DNA from: Aequorivita sp. H23M31
GTDB taxonomy: Bacteria > Bacteroidota > Bacteroidia > Flavobacteriales > Flavobacteriaceae
Direction: 5' to 3'
Assembly (NCBI RefSeq): GCF_004022485.1
Contig: NZ_CP034951.1
Location: 186,001-250,000 of the forward strand
Length of the DNA: 64,000 bases
The notes below the pieces were generated by a model. The model saw only the letters and a program-made list of their open reading frames with translations. It ran no database searches and was not told where the DNA came from. A program made the translations under genes and the position numbers. Below are positions 17,290-27,169 of the stretch, one piece after another (the stretch's first letter is position 1; each line of letters opens with the position of its first letter).

Positions 17290-17667
17290 TTATTTTCTAT
17301 CCATAGAGAATTTACCAGGACCTAATATTGCTATTGATACAAAGGCAATCAAATAGAGCAGAGACAGTTCCTTGGTTCCAAAAGGATCGTTTCCATGAAT
17401 TACAAATGCCGCTACGCACATTAAAAATATTACGGGAATAGTGGCAAGACGAGTTTTATATCCAATAATCATGAGAAGAGAAAAAACTACCTCTCCCAAA
17501 ATGGCCAAAACCAGTGAAATAGGTTCTCCCATTCCTATAGGATCTGCAAAACCAAAATCTCCTTCCAACAACTTAAGAAGTTTGGGGATTCCGTGAGTAA
17601 GTAACATTCCGCTAAAAGCTACTCGGAGAAAAAGCAGACCAAAATTATGGATGGTGGATTTTTGCAT
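17290..17667 (-). CDS. DoxX-family inner-membrane protein
   Basis: A 125-residue protein with four hydrophobic helices, starting NFGLLFLRVAFSGMLLTHGIPKL, the conserved DoxX opening with Arg and the HG(I/V)PK motif. LAILGEVVFSLLMIIG marks the second helix. Family members are small membrane proteins linked in some bacteria to redox or thiosulfate metabolism; in Bacteroidota the function is unassigned. It is convergent with holA and divergent from menA. Confidence 0.88.
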   Translation of the reverse strand: MQKSTIHNFGLLFLRVAFSGMLLTHGIPKLLKLLEGDFGFADPIGMGEPISLVLAILGEVVFSLLMIIGYKTRLATIPVIFLMCVAAFVIHGNDPFGTKELSLLYLIAFVSIAILGPGKFSMDRK

Positions 17668-17717
17668 TATGTAGGATTTGAAATATAATGAGGTGAAAAT
17701 ATGAAATTTTAATAAAA

Positions 17718-17748
17718 TTGGAACAACTTGTTTTTAAATGTATTTTTG
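17718..17748 (+). promoter_or_regulatory. menA promoter (TTG-N20-TATTTTTG)
   Basis: A -33 TTG at 17718-17720 and a -7 TATTTTTG at 17741-17748 are separated by 20 bp, matching the Bacteroidota promoter. The -7 box covers the position just after an upstream in-frame ATG (17738), which is one reason to place the menA start downstream at 17765 or 17771. Confidence 0.7.
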
Positions 17749-17764
17749 CCGCTTCAAAGCGAAA

Positions 17765-18673
17765 ATGGGAATGACAAAATTTAAAGCGTGGATTTCGGCA
17801 GCTCGTTTGCGCACATTACCGCTCTCTATATCAGGGATTGTTACTGCCGGAGCAGCCGCAAAAGAGGCCGGAATTTTTTCGACTCCCATTTTCAGTCTTG
17901 CTTTAGCGACCACACTCGGACTCCAAATTCTTTCAAATTTTGCCAATGACTATGGCGATGGCGTTAAAGGAACAGATAATCACGAACGGGTTGGTCCTAT
18001 GCGTGCGATGCAAAGTGGCGTACTTTCGGCAATAGACCTTAAAAGAGGAATTATTATAACTTCCATAGTTACCCTGGCCATTGCATGTTTACTCATCTAT
18101 ATTGCCTTTGAGAACCAGAACATTTTTCATTCAACAATATTTTTTATCCTGGGAATTGCCGCCATTGTTGCTGCCATAACCTACACAGTGGGAAAAAGTG
18201 CATACGGCTACCGAGCTTTGGGAGATGTTTTTGTTTTTTTGTTCTTCGGTCTTCTGGGTGTTTTGGGGGGTTATTTTTTGTTTGCAAAAGATCTAAACGG
18301 ATATATTCTACTTCCTGCCATAGTAATTGGACTTTTAAGCACAGCTGTTCTTAACTTAAATAACATGCGCGATCGATTGGCCGATGCAAAAGCCAACAAG
18401 ATTACTATTGCGGTTCTATTGGGCGGATCGAAAGTTAAAATTTATCATTTTACCTTAATAATTCTTGCCTTTATCTTTTCGATAAGTTACTTTTCCTTGA
18501 AGGGAACAACGTGGGCAGAGTTTCTTCCTATTCTTGCATTCATTCCATTATTTGTTCATTTAGGGAAGATGAACAATAATACATCTCCACCACTTTTAGA
18601 CCCAGAGCTGAAAAAGGTCGCCTTAAGCACCTTTTTGTTTTCGATATTGTTTTTTGTTTCCGCTTGGTTTTAA
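17765..18673 (+). CDS. menA: 1,4-dihydroxy-2-naphthoate polyprenyltransferase
   Basis: A UbiA-superfamily membrane prenyltransferase of about 302 residues that joins dihydroxynaphthoate to a polyprenyl diphosphate, giving demethylmenaquinone. The first Asp motif is NDYGDGVKGTDN near residue 68 and the second is RDRLADAKANK near 205. Eight or nine hydrophobic helices are visible. WISAARLRTLPLSISG is the usual MenA start. ATG 17765 is chosen because an ATG at 17738 precedes the -7 box; ATG 17771 is equally possible. It opens a cluster with the UPF0173 hydrolase, menC, CPBP protease and menE. Confidence 0.93.
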   Translation: MGMTKFKAWISAARLRTLPLSISGIVTAGAAAKEAGIFSTPIFSLALATTLGLQILSNFANDYGDGVKGTDNHERVGPMRAMQSGVLSAIDLKRGIIITSIVTLAIACLLIYIAFENQNIFHSTIFFILGIAAIVAAITYTVGKSAYGYRALGDVFVFLFFGLLGVLGGYFLFAKDLNGYILLPAIVIGLLSTAVLNLNNMRDRLADAKANKITIAVLLGGSKVKIYHFTLIILAFIFSISYFSLKGTTWAEFLPILAFIPLFVHLGKMNNNTSPPLLDPELKKVALSTFLFSILFFVSAWF

Positions 18674-18701
18674 TATATTTAAAATTAAAAATCAGGAAAA
18701 C

Positions 18702-19382
18702 ATGAAAATCACATTTTACGGACAAAATTGTCTCGGTATTGAAATAAAGGGAAAGCACATTTTGGTTGATCCCTTTATTAGTGGAAATGATCTAGCGAAA
18801 GATAAAATTGACATTAATGCAATAAAAGCGGACTATATATTTCTTACACACGCACATAGCGATCATACCCTGGATGCAGAAACTATTGCCAAAAGAACCG
18901 GTGCCATAATTGTCAGTAATTTTGAGATAGCCAACCATTATGAAGCCAAGGGGCTCGAGGTGCATTCTATGAATATTGGCGGTAGTTGGAAGTTTGATTT
19001 TGGATTGGTTAAATATGTTGTAGCTCTACATACCAGCAGTTTTGCCGATGGAAGCTATGGAGGTAATCCCGGGGGATTTGTAATTCAAGGAGAGCACAAG
19101 AATATTTATATTGCTGGGGACACGGCCTTGACAATGGATATGAAATTGATTCCACTTTATACCAAATTGGACTTGGCCATCCTTCCCATAGGAGATAATT
19201 ATACAATGGGAATAAAGGACGCCATAAAAGCCAGTGATTTTGTGGAGTGTGATAAGGTGCTTGGAGTCCATTATGATACCTTCGGTTTTATTGAAATAGA
19301 CCATGAAGAAGCTAAGCGAAAGTTTTATGCCGCAGGAAAGGATCTGATGCTTTTGGAAATAGGAGAATCAATTGAACTTTAG
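18702..19382 (+). CDS. Metal-dependent hydrolase, UPF0173 / metallo-beta-lactamase fold
   Basis: A 226-residue metallo-beta-lactamase-fold protein from ATG 18702, preceded by AGGAAAA. THAHSDHTLD (HxHxDH) supplies the first metal ligands, followed by AGDTALTMDMKL (Asp) and VLGVHYDTF (His). The MKITFYGQNCLGIEI opening is typical of UPF0173. The substrate is unknown. It starts 29 bp after menA, and its repeated presence beside men genes in flavobacteria, which I recall but cannot verify here, suggests a housekeeping role near menaquinone synthesis. A longer reading from 18654 would overlap menA and adds no conserved sequence. Confidence 0.9.
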   Translation: MKITFYGQNCLGIEIKGKHILVDPFISGNDLAKDKIDINAIKADYIFLTHAHSDHTLDAETIAKRTGAIIVSNFEIANHYEAKGLEVHSMNIGGSWKFDFGLVKYVVALHTSSFADGSYGGNPGGFVIQGEHKNIYIAGDTALTMDMKLIPLYTKLDLAILPIGDNYTMGIKDAIKASDFVECDKVLGVHYDTFGFIEIDHEEAKRKFYAAGKDLMLLEIGESIEL

Positions 19383-19447
19383 AATGACGCGAGAATCTAT
19401 AAATATTTCTTAGTTGAATTTCTTTGCACCTGTACCCTACAGAGAAT

Positions 19448-20494
19448 ATGAGAGCCTGTTTTAAAAAATACATACTTAACTTTAAACGCCCAAGTGGTAC
19501 TTCTAGGGGCATTCTTAAAACAAAGGAGACTTATTTCTTAATTCTTAAAGAAGGTGATAACCTCGGAATCGGTGAGTGTGGTCTATTGCGTGGTTTAAGT
19601 ATTGATGATAGACCGGATTACGAAAAAAAACTCCAATGGGTTTGTGATAACATTAGTTTAGGTGAAGAAAAACTTTATGAGAACTTAATGGAATTTCCTT
19701 CCATACAATTTGGGGTTGAAACCGCTTTTAGGTCATTTTATTCCACTGATCTCTTCAGTCTGTTTCCGTCAGAATTCACTCAAGGAGAGGCGTCAATTCG
19801 TATAAATGGTCTAGTTTGGATGGGGGACGAACGGTTTATGAGGGAGCAGATTTCTGCAAAATTAAAAGAAGGATTCAGCTGTATAAAAATGAAGATCGGG
19901 GCCATAGACTTTAAAACAGAGCTGGAACTTTTAAAATCTATTAGAAAAAAATTCTCGGCTTCAGAAGTGGAGCTCCGTGTAGATGCAAACGGTGCATTTT
20001 CACCGAAAGATGCATTGGAGAAATTGAAAGTACTTTCCGATTTGAATTTACATTCCATAGAACAACCCATCAAACAAGGTCAATGGCAAGAAATGGCACG
20101 TCTTTGCGAAGAAACTCCACTAGCTATTGCCTTAGATGAGGAATTGATTGGAATTTTTGAGAAAAAAGAAAAAGTGGAATTGCTGGATACAATCAAACCA
20201 CAATATATAATTTTGAAGCCTTCGCTTATCGGTGGTTATAATGGAAGTGATAGCTGGATAGACCTTTCAGAAAAGGAGGAAGCTGGCTGGTGGATTACTT
20301 CAGCTCTTGAGAGCAATGTAGGATTAAATGCCATAGCACAATATACCTTTACAAAAAACAATAAATTGCCCCAAGGTTTAGGAACCGGCAGTCTTTATAC
20401 CAATAATATTGAAAGTCCTTTGGAGGTGAGTCACGGCGCGTTGAGCTACCAAAGAAATAATAGTTGGAACGTGGAGTTATTCAATAGTCAATAA
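19448..20494 (+). CDS. menC: o-Succinylbenzoate synthase
   Basis: An enolase-superfamily enzyme of 348 residues that dehydrates SHCHC to o-succinylbenzoate in menaquinone synthesis. The start MRACFKKYILNFKRPSGTSRG is the MenC form. Catalytic parts are visible: IKMKIGAIDF (KxK base), VDANGAF and HSIEQPI and ALDEEL for the Mg ligands, and YIILKPSLIGG with the second Lys. ATG 19448 is preferred to TTG 19424. It lies between the hydrolase and the CPBP gene on the same strand, followed by a heptamer-repeat spacer. Confidence 0.92.
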   Translation: MRACFKKYILNFKRPSGTSRGILKTKETYFLILKEGDNLGIGECGLLRGLSIDDRPDYEKKLQWVCDNISLGEEKLYENLMEFPSIQFGVETAFRSFYSTDLFSLFPSEFTQGEASIRINGLVWMGDERFMREQISAKLKEGFSCIKMKIGAIDFKTELELLKSIRKKFSASEVELRVDANGAFSPKDALEKLKVLSDLNLHSIEQPIKQGQWQEMARLCEETPLAIALDEELIGIFEKKEKVELLDTIKPQYIILKPSLIGGYNGSDSWIDLSEKEEAGWWITSALESNVGLNAIAQYTFTKNNKLPQGLGTGSLYTNNIESPLEVSHGALSYQRNNSWNVELFNSQ

Positions 20495-20546
20495 ATTATA
20501 AAAAACATATGAAGACACTAAATCAAAAAATACAATGATAATATTT

Positions 20547-20623
20547 AGTATCCAGTACCCCACAAGCCTGCAACCTGCAACATCTAACGTCTAACGTGTA
20601 AAATCTAGCCTATTACATCTATG
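20547..20623. repeat. Degenerate 7-bp tandem repeat ending at the CPBP start codon
   Basis: Eleven consecutive 7-bp units can be laid out without slippage (examples ctgcaac twice in a row, gtctaac, atctagc). Columns 5-7 strongly favour A/C, and the last unit, atctatg, contains the ATG of the next gene. It is one of a family of heptamer spacers in this window. Confidence 0.7.
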
Positions 20624-21592
20624 TATATTGAACAAGCCTTTAAATGTCTTCACGATTGGTGGCGCTATCTCGCGGGATTTGTAATAATTATTTTCGCCAG
20701 TCAAATAGGTACGATTCCTCTTATCACAGCGGTTATTTTTAAAGAACTTTCATCTGGAGCTGGGGTCGAGAATTTGGCAAATTTGGATCAAGATACACTC
20801 TTGTCCATCTTAGATTCCAATCTTACCCTCTTTTTAATGTTGCTCAGCTTTGCTATAGGGCTGCTGGGAATTTATTTTGTAGTCCGTTTTCTGCATAACC
20901 AACCATTTAGGGAACTCACAACAACACGAAGAAAAACGGATTGGGGAAGAATATTTTTCGGTTTTGGTCTTATTGCCATTGTCACTACCGTATTAACTGT
21001 TGTGGACTATTATAGTAACCCTGAAGATTATGTAGTTCAGTTTAATTTAGTGCCCTTTATTATTCTTGCAATCATCGCCATTATTATGATACCCTTACAG
21101 ACTAGCTTCGAGGAATATTTGTTTCGCGGCTATTTAATGCAAGGTATTGGCGTGCTCGCCAAAAATCGATGGCTCCCTTTAATTCTAACATCTGTTGTAT
21201 TTGGGGCGCTCCATGTCGCAAATCCTGAGGTTGATAAGCTTGGACCTCTCGTTATGGTTTTTTACATCGGAACGGGTTTCTTTTTGGGAATAATGACCCT
21301 TATGGACGAAGGGATGGAACTTGCTTTGGGTTTTCACGCTGGTAATAATTTAATCGCTGCCCTATTAGTTACTGCCGATTGGACTGTTTTTAAAACCAAT
21401 TCCATATTGAAAGATGTGGCGGAACCTTCCACAGGTTTCGATATTGTTCTGCCTGTTCTAATAATCTATCCTATATTTCTGCTTATCATGGCACGACGAT
21501 ATAAATGGACCGATTGGAAAGGAAAATTATTTGGGAAAGTAGAAGAACCATTAAAAGATATGGACCATATTGAAATTGGGGAAAATTTATAA
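20621..21592 (+). CDS. CPBP-family intramembrane metalloprotease
   Basis: A 323-residue polytopic protein with about eight hydrophobic segments. The CPBP (CAAX protease/bacteriocin-processing, Abi) motifs are present: EEYLFRGYLMQG (EExxxR) near residue 165, FGALHVAN with a ligand His near 197, and FHAGNN near 242. The family cleaves membrane-embedded or prenyl-linked substrates; the target here is unknown. It sits between menC and menE on the same strand, so it is probably carried in the men transcript. Its start codon lies in the last unit of the heptamer repeat. Confidence 0.9.
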   Translation: MYIEQAFKCLHDWWRYLAGFVIIIFASQIGTIPLITAVIFKELSSGAGVENLANLDQDTLLSILDSNLTLFLMLLSFAIGLLGIYFVVRFLHNQPFRELTTTRRKTDWGRIFFGFGLIAIVTTVLTVVDYYSNPEDYVVQFNLVPFIILAIIAIIMIPLQTSFEEYLFRGYLMQGIGVLAKNRWLPLILTSVVFGALHVANPEVDKLGPLVMVFYIGTGFFLGIMTLMDEGMELALGFHAGNNLIAALLVTADWTVFKTNSILKDVAEPSTGFDIVLPVLIIYPIFLLIMARRYKWTDWKGKLFGKVEEPLKDMDHIEIGENL

Positions 21593-21640
21593 TGTTCAAA
21601 TAAATTTACTTTTTTAGAGATTTTATAATTCCACAGTTTT

Positions 21641-22714
21641 ATGATTCCATTGCACCATCCTAAATTTAAATTAAATGGCAAGGCGTTTCCTTCTGTTGAC
21701 TTATTAAAGGAAAAGGCAATTCAATTTATTACTGAAGGAAAGGAAGATGAGCGGGCTGTGGGACAGTTCATCGCCGAATGGTTGGATAACAATGACTTCA
21801 TTATCGTAAAAACCTCTGGTTCCACTGGAGTTCCAAAAAAAATAAAGCTCAATAAAAAGCACGTTTATAATAGCGCGGCAGCTACGGTGGCCTATTTTAA
21901 TTTAAAAAGCAGCACCAGGGCATTACTCTGTCTTCCTTCGGAATATATCGCTGGAAAAATGATGCTTGTTCGTGCAATGATTGCAGGATGGGATTTGTAT
22001 ATTACCTCTCCTGATAAAAATCCCTTGGAAAGTGTTACTCAAAATTTTGATTTTACGGCCATGGTTCCTTATCAACTCCACCATTCCTTAAATGAACTGC
22101 ATAAAGTACAAAAGATAATAGTCGGTGGTGGTGCGATTTCGAGAGAACTTGAAAACGAACTTCAAAATGTGGATACCACGATGTTCGCAACTTATGGAAT
22201 GACTGAAACAATAAGTCACATAGCAGTGCGTGGTTTAAACGGGAAACAGGCGTCCACAATTTTCCAAGCTCTGCCTGGCGTTAAATTTACCCAAAACGAG
22301 GAAAGATGTCTTCAGATTCACGCGCCCGCCATTTCCGAGGAAATAGTTATAACCAATGATGTGGTAGATTTAGTTTCCACTACCTCATTTAAACTTTTGG
22401 GAAGGAATGACAATGTGATTAACAGTGGTGGAGTAAAGATTCATCCTGAAATTGTAGAACAAAAATTATCGTATTGTTTAAATAAACCCTTCTTTATTTC
22501 CTCAGAAAAAGATCCGCTTTTGGGAGAACGGGTAGTCTTGGTTATCGAAAGTAAGGAACCAATTAGCATAGAAACTTTTTCGGAGATTTTTGAAAAACTT
22601 GACCTCTACGAAAAACCAAAAAAAATTCTGATTTCGCCTCAGTTTATTTATACCGAAACTGGAAAGATTCGTCGTCAGATTGTTTTAAAAAATCTTATCG
22701 GGTCCAAAGATTGA
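21641..22714 (+). CDS. menE: o-Succinylbenzoate-CoA ligase
   Basis: A short 357-residue ANL-superfamily AMP-forming ligase. It activates o-succinylbenzoate with ATP and CoA for menaquinone ring closure by MenB. VKTSGSTGVPKKIKLNKKHV is the P-loop near residue 57, TYGMTETISHI near 184 is the adenylate-binding A5 motif, and LGRNDNVINSGGVKIHPE near 250 is the hinge/A8 motif. TETGKIRRQIV near the end carries the A10 lysine. The truncated N-terminal domain is normal for Bacteroidota MenE. It closes the men cluster; menB, menD and menF are not in the window. Confidence 0.92.
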   Translation: MIPLHHPKFKLNGKAFPSVDLLKEKAIQFITEGKEDERAVGQFIAEWLDNNDFIIVKTSGSTGVPKKIKLNKKHVYNSAAATVAYFNLKSSTRALLCLPSEYIAGKMMLVRAMIAGWDLYITSPDKNPLESVTQNFDFTAMVPYQLHHSLNELHKVQKIIVGGGAISRELENELQNVDTTMFATYGMTETISHIAVRGLNGKQASTIFQALPGVKFTQNEERCLQIHAPAISEEIVITNDVVDLVSTTSFKLLGRNDNVINSGGVKIHPEIVEQKLSYCLNKPFFISSEKDPLLGERVVLVIESKEPISIETFSEIFEKLDLYEKPKKILISPQFIYTETGKIRRQIVLKNLIGSKD

Positions 22715-22995
22715 TCTCATTCTATTTTAAAATCACGCATATTTATTCTCTTTACACCACTTATTGATGTCCTGTATACCAATATAACATAATAGGATTG
22801 GGAAGTAAACACAATCTCCAGACTTATTATATTTCTGTTCGCGTTACTATATGCCAATTTTTTAAAGGGTATTCTACATTTATTCTTTAAGGTGTAAATT
22901 ATCTAATATATAGTCTATAATAAGCGGAGGGTTATATTGCTACTTAACATTAATTTAAGTATTTTTAGAACATCTTAACTAAAAACTTTTTAATT

Positions 22996-25900
22996 ATGAA
23001 GAGAATTACCATTCTAAGCATTATTGTTGGCCTCTTTTCGTTGACGATGAATGCCCAATTTATCCAGTCCAATGCGCCGGATTCTCGAGCAAGGACTACG
23101 GATGTTCAAAATCCGAACCAAGAGGGCTCCATTCAGGAGTTACTATCAAGGTATCAAAGCCTTGGAAAACAATCTGGGTCTATTTCCCAGTTTTTCACTA
23201 AAGATGAGCAAAAAGCTTTACGTTCTTATTTTAACTCCCAGAAAGGTACAACACCAGCAATGGGTATTCGGGATGCCGGAAACGGAAATTCCCAAAGATC
23301 TGCTCAGTTGCCCGCGGCTTACTACAATTCGGGACAATCGGCTACGATGGAAGTAGTTGAGGGAAGAACAGTGACTTCGCAATTCGACGCACAATCCATT
23401 ATTCCATTTACCGGGGTTTCTTTCGCTCCCCGGGGCAGCCTAGTTCCTGAGTTGCTATATGATAATGGTCCTCATTTTAACATAGCAGGTCCGCCGAAAG
23501 TTAGTCGTTTGGAAGATTTGAGTTTAGGTATGGGCACCTTCGGTTCTGCTTGTAACTCGGGTGGTCCTTTTACTATTGCCGACGACTTCGTTCTTTCTGC
23601 TGATGCTGAAATTACTACTATGGATTTCTACGCATATCAGACTAATTCCGCGCCTCCTACTGTTAATGCCGTATATATAAAGATATGGAACGGAGATCCA
23701 AGTAATGGAGGTTCTGTGGTTTGGGGCGATATGACTACTAATAGGCATGCGGGTACAGTTTCAAGTAATGTATATAGACAATTGGAAAGTGCGCCTGGTA
23801 ATACTTCTAGGGAAATCCAGTTGGTAACTGCCAATACTCCAGGTCTTTCCCTGGACGCAGGAACTTACTGGGTTGAATTTATGTTTGGGGGTACTGGCTC
23901 TTCAGGCCCGTGGGCACCACCAATCGTAATATTGGGAAGTTCCACAACGGGGAATGCTATTCAAAGTAATGCCGGTGTTTGGAGTCCTTTAGTAGATGTG
24001 GGACCTCAAGGTATGCCATTTCAAATTTATGGAACCCCAGCTGGAGGAGGTGCGACATTTCCAGAACCTTATTGTGGTCCTATAACTTATAGCAGTGATG
24101 TGGAACCCATTACGTTAGTGGAAGTAGCAGGGATCAGCAACAGAACCAGTGGTGACATAAATGGCACTCCCGCCCATGAAGATTTTACCAGTATTATTGG
24201 TAACATGGAAGAAGGAGAAAGCTATACAATAGCTTTGGAAGGAAATACAAATGGTGGTTTTACGTGTAGTTTTACTGTATTTATAGACTGGAACCAAGAT
24301 GGGATCTTAGATAATGATACAGAAAGATATGAAATTGGGACTATTAATGGTTCCACAGGTAATGACGGTCAGCAGGCTACAGGAACGATAGTTGTTCCGG
24401 CAGGAGTTGCTGAGGGACCAACTAGAATGAGAGTTATGAAAAGATTCGGTTCTACTTATGTGCCGGATTCCTGTACCGGAGGTTCGGGATGGGGGCAATC
24501 AGAGGATTATACTATTGATGTTACCGCAAATGGTGGTGACCCAGGCGGAACTGCCTGCAGCCAAAATAATCCAGCGAATGGCTTTGAAAACGGTTTTACC
24601 ACTTCAAAAAATCAATCGCAACTTATGGCCACCGATATAAATGTTCCAGCCGACACCGATTTTACAATGAACAAAATAACTGTGGAGATCTGGTCAAATC
24701 CTGGTACCACAGTAACTTCGGCGGATATTACTTTTTATGACAATGCTGGTGGTACTCCGGGAGCGACGCGAGGTACTCAATTGGCTGTTGCTCCAACATC
24801 TTCAACAGTGGTAGGAAGTAATTTTGGTTTCGATATTTCGGAAGTGGTTTTTAACATCACTCCCGAAATGTTACCAGGAGAAGCGGGGTCAACTAAGGTG
24901 TATTGGGTAAGTTTATATTTGGATATGCCTTCTGGAAGTGGTTATCTGGGTGGAACATCGAATATTGTAGGACTACAAAACGCATATTCCGCAGATGCCG
25001 GAGTTACTTGGAATACAAATGGAGGTTGGGATTCAGTTTATGTTTTTGAGGGTATATGCGAAACAGAAGGTGGAACTACACCGGGACCTTTAACTACGGT
25101 TTATGGAATTGACAATGCCACTCAAGATCTAATTGGTTTTGGAACGTCAGATCCCCAGAACGCGGAAATTTTTGGTACTTCGCCAATAACCGTGAATTTT
25201 GAGAACGCGGGTGCGATAGACCCTGCAAACCCTACTACTGGTTACGTTCTTGATAATGGTGGCCAGTTTTTCTCATTCGATGTAACTAGCGGGTTCTATA
25301 CCGCGCTGGGAAGTATTGCCGGAGACTGGGTTGGGATGGAGTTTGATCAAAATACAGGTATCCTATATGCTATTAAGAGTGAATCATTATATACTATTGA
25401 TCCAGTGGCTCTTACCGCTACCTTAGTGGGATCATTTGGCTTGCCTTCAAACGCTCTGTCTATATCTCTTGCTATTGACGGTGCTGGAGTTGGATATATA
25501 CATGACCTTGGTGACGATTTACTATACTCGGTTAATTTAGCAACTGGAGCTGCAACCGCAATTGGAAGTACAGGATTTGATGCCAACTTCGGTCAAGGTA
25601 TGTGTTATGATCCCACAACGGATACGGTTTATATGTCTGCTTTTAATTCTACGACTTTTATGGCAGAATGGCGCTCCGTTAATACCACAACAGGTATGAC
25701 GACCTTGATTGCACCAATGACTACTGTTAATGATACATCTCCACAAGTTGCTTGGTCTTCTGTAGGAGAAACTCTGGATCCGCCAACGTGTCCGAAGCCA
25801 ACATTCCTAACGGTTACAGATATTACGGAAACCTCAGCTACTCTTAATTGGGTGGCAGAGCCAAATGCGAGTAATGGTTATATTTGGTACGTATTCGGTC

Positions 25901-27108
25901 AAGGTGCGAACCCTATGACGGATACACCTGTTGCAACTGGTACAACTCCAGCAGGAACTACAACAGCGACTGCTACTGGTCTTGAAAATGCTAGTAGCTA
26001 CGATTTCTATGTTGTTGCCGATTGTGGTGCATCAGATGGCTTAAGTGCTTATGCTGGCCCCGTGACATTTAGTACTTTAATAACTCCTCCAGCTTGTGGT
26101 GGAAAATTCTACGACACAGGAGGACCAGATGGAAATTATGGCAATAATGAAAATGTTACTACAGTGATCATGCCAGATAATCCAGGAGATTTTGTAACAG
26201 TAACATTCCTCAGCTTTAATGTGGAAGCAAACTGGGATGCCTTATATGTATATGACGGACCGGATGCTAACTCTCCGATGATTGCAAGTGGAAATCCCGC
26301 CACAAACAGTGGGTTCCCTGCAGGTGGTTATTATGGAACTACTATTCCAGGTCCATTCAGTTCCACTCATGAAAGTGGGGCGTTAACTTTTGTATTTAGA
26401 AGTGAAAGTTCCTTTACCTATTCTGGTTGGGAGGCTGATGTAACTTGCGCTATGTATCCACCACCGAACGATAAAATTGTAAATTCAATCGATGTGGGTG
26501 CAATTGGGTTTCCTTATACCGATCCTGCGGTAAGAATGCCTGCGGCTACTCCTGAAAATGGCAGTCCGGAGGATTGTGACTTAACGGGAGCTTATGGGGT
26601 TTGGTACCATTTTACCACCACAGGTGACGGATCTGCAAATGCTAATATCGTAACTCCAGCGGGTGCAAGCAATGTCACATTTTATACCGCACCAGGTCCA
26701 GGGGCCATCGAGACGGATTTAGTTCGCGTTCAACAGTCCAGTAATGCGTGTAATCCCGGAACTTCTGCAAACATTAATTTTGTTGCGAACCAGACTTACT
26801 ATGTATTTGTTATGAATTCAGATGCAGTTACCGATATTCAAATTGATGCCAATGTTCTGGGTGTTCCAGATAATGCTTTGGGTGGATTTACTTATTATCC
26901 AAACCCAACAAATGGAATCTTGAACTTGAGCAGCAAGGAGATGATCGAAATGGTTTCTATCTATAACCTGTTGGGTCAAAGAGTTTTGGATAGCTCCTTA
27001 AATTCTACTTCAAGTGTGCTGGATATATCTGGCTTAAGCGTAGGTACCTACGTAATGAAAGTAGTAGTAAATGGGCAAACAGGAACCTATAAGTTGTTAA
27101 AGCAATAA
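22996..27108 (+). CDS. Large multidomain secreted protein with type IX sorting domain
   Basis: A 1370-residue extracellular protein. Signal peptide 1-20 (LTMNAQ). Residues 45-82 carry a segment shared with the paralogue at 27670 (GS-x-FFT-x2-EQ). A GEVED domain lies at about 356-510 (DWNQDG, GQSEDYT), a jelly-roll-like sandwich at 518-690, and a beta-propeller-like region at 703-925 (FENAGAIDP, YVLDNGGQF). A fibronectin type III domain (928-1032), a CUB-like domain (1032-1153, LYVYDGPD) and a further sandwich follow. Residues 1295-1370 are a type A sorting domain: YYPNPTNG, VSIYNLLGQRV, GTYVMKV. Sorting domains direct export by PorSS/T9SS and are cleaved at the surface. No catalytic domain is seen; adhesion or binding is likely. 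Confidence 0.9.
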   Translation: MKRITILSIIVGLFSLTMNAQFIQSNAPDSRARTTDVQNPNQEGSIQELLSRYQSLGKQSGSISQFFTKDEQKALRSYFNSQKGTTPAMGIRDAGNGNSQRSAQLPAAYYNSGQSATMEVVEGRTVTSQFDAQSIIPFTGVSFAPRGSLVPELLYDNGPHFNIAGPPKVSRLEDLSLGMGTFGSACNSGGPFTIADDFVLSADAEITTMDFYAYQTNSAPPTVNAVYIKIWNGDPSNGGSVVWGDMTTNRHAGTVSSNVYRQLESAPGNTSREIQLVTANTPGLSLDAGTYWVEFMFGGTGSSGPWAPPIVILGSSTTGNAIQSNAGVWSPLVDVGPQGMPFQIYGTPAGGGATFPEPYCGPITYSSDVEPITLVEVAGISNRTSGDINGTPAHEDFTSIIGNMEEGESYTIALEGNTNGGFTCSFTVFIDWNQDGILDNDTERYEIGTINGSTGNDGQQATGTIVVPAGVAEGPTRMRVMKRFGSTYVPDSCTGGSGWGQSEDYTIDVTANGGDPGGTACSQNNPANGFENGFTTSKNQSQLMATDINVPADTDFTMNKITVEIWSNPGTTVTSADITFYDNAGGTPGATRGTQLAVAPTSSTVVGSNFGFDISEVVFNITPEMLPGEAGSTKVYWVSLYLDMPSGSGYLGGTSNIVGLQNAYSADAGVTWNTNGGWDSVYVFEGICETEGGTTPGPLTTVYGIDNATQDLIGFGTSDPQNAEIFGTSPITVNFENAGAIDPANPTTGYVLDNGGQFFSFDVTSGFYTALGSIAGDWVGMEFDQNTGILYAIKSESLYTIDPVALTATLVGSFGLPSNALSISLAIDGAGVGYIHDLGDDLLYSVNLATGAATAIGSTGFDANFGQGMCYDPTTDTVYMSAFNSTTFMAEWRSVNTTTGMTTLIAPMTTVNDTSPQVAWSSVGETLDPPTCPKPTFLTVTDITETSATLNWVAEPNASNGYIWYVFGQGANPMTDTPVATGTTPAGTTTATATGLENASSYDFYVVADCGASDGLSAYAGPVTFSTLITPPACGGKFYDTGGPDGNYGNNENVTTVIMPDNPGDFVTVTFLSFNVEANWDALYVYDGPDANSPMIASGNPATNSGFPAGGYYGTTIPGPFSSTHESGALTFVFRSESSFTYSGWEADVTCAMYPPPNDKIVNSIDVGAIGFPYTDPAVRMPAATPENGSPEDCDLTGAYGVWYHFTTTGDGSANANIVTPAGASNVTFYTAPGPGAIETDLVRVQQSSNACNPGTSANINFVANQTYYVFVMNSDAVTDIQIDANVLGVPDNALGGFTYYPNPTNGILNLSSKEMIEMVSIYNLLGQRVLDSSLNSTSSVLDISGLSVGTYVMKVVVNGQTGTYKLLKQ

Positions 27109-27132
27109 TAGGAAATGACCTTTAATTTTTAG

Positions 27133-27169
27133 TAACCGTCTCAAAAATTTGGGGCGGTTATTTTTTTTT
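27133..27169 (+). terminator. Rho-independent terminator
   Basis: TAACCGTCTC (27133-27142) pairs with GGGGCGGTTA (27151-27160), ten pairs with two G-U, followed by T8. It ends the large secreted-protein gene. Confidence 0.85.

Noticed and set aside
20621..21592. Abortive-infection (Abi) phage defence gene
   Set aside because: CPBP proteins are often labelled Abi, but here the gene lies inside the men cluster with no other defence genes nearby.
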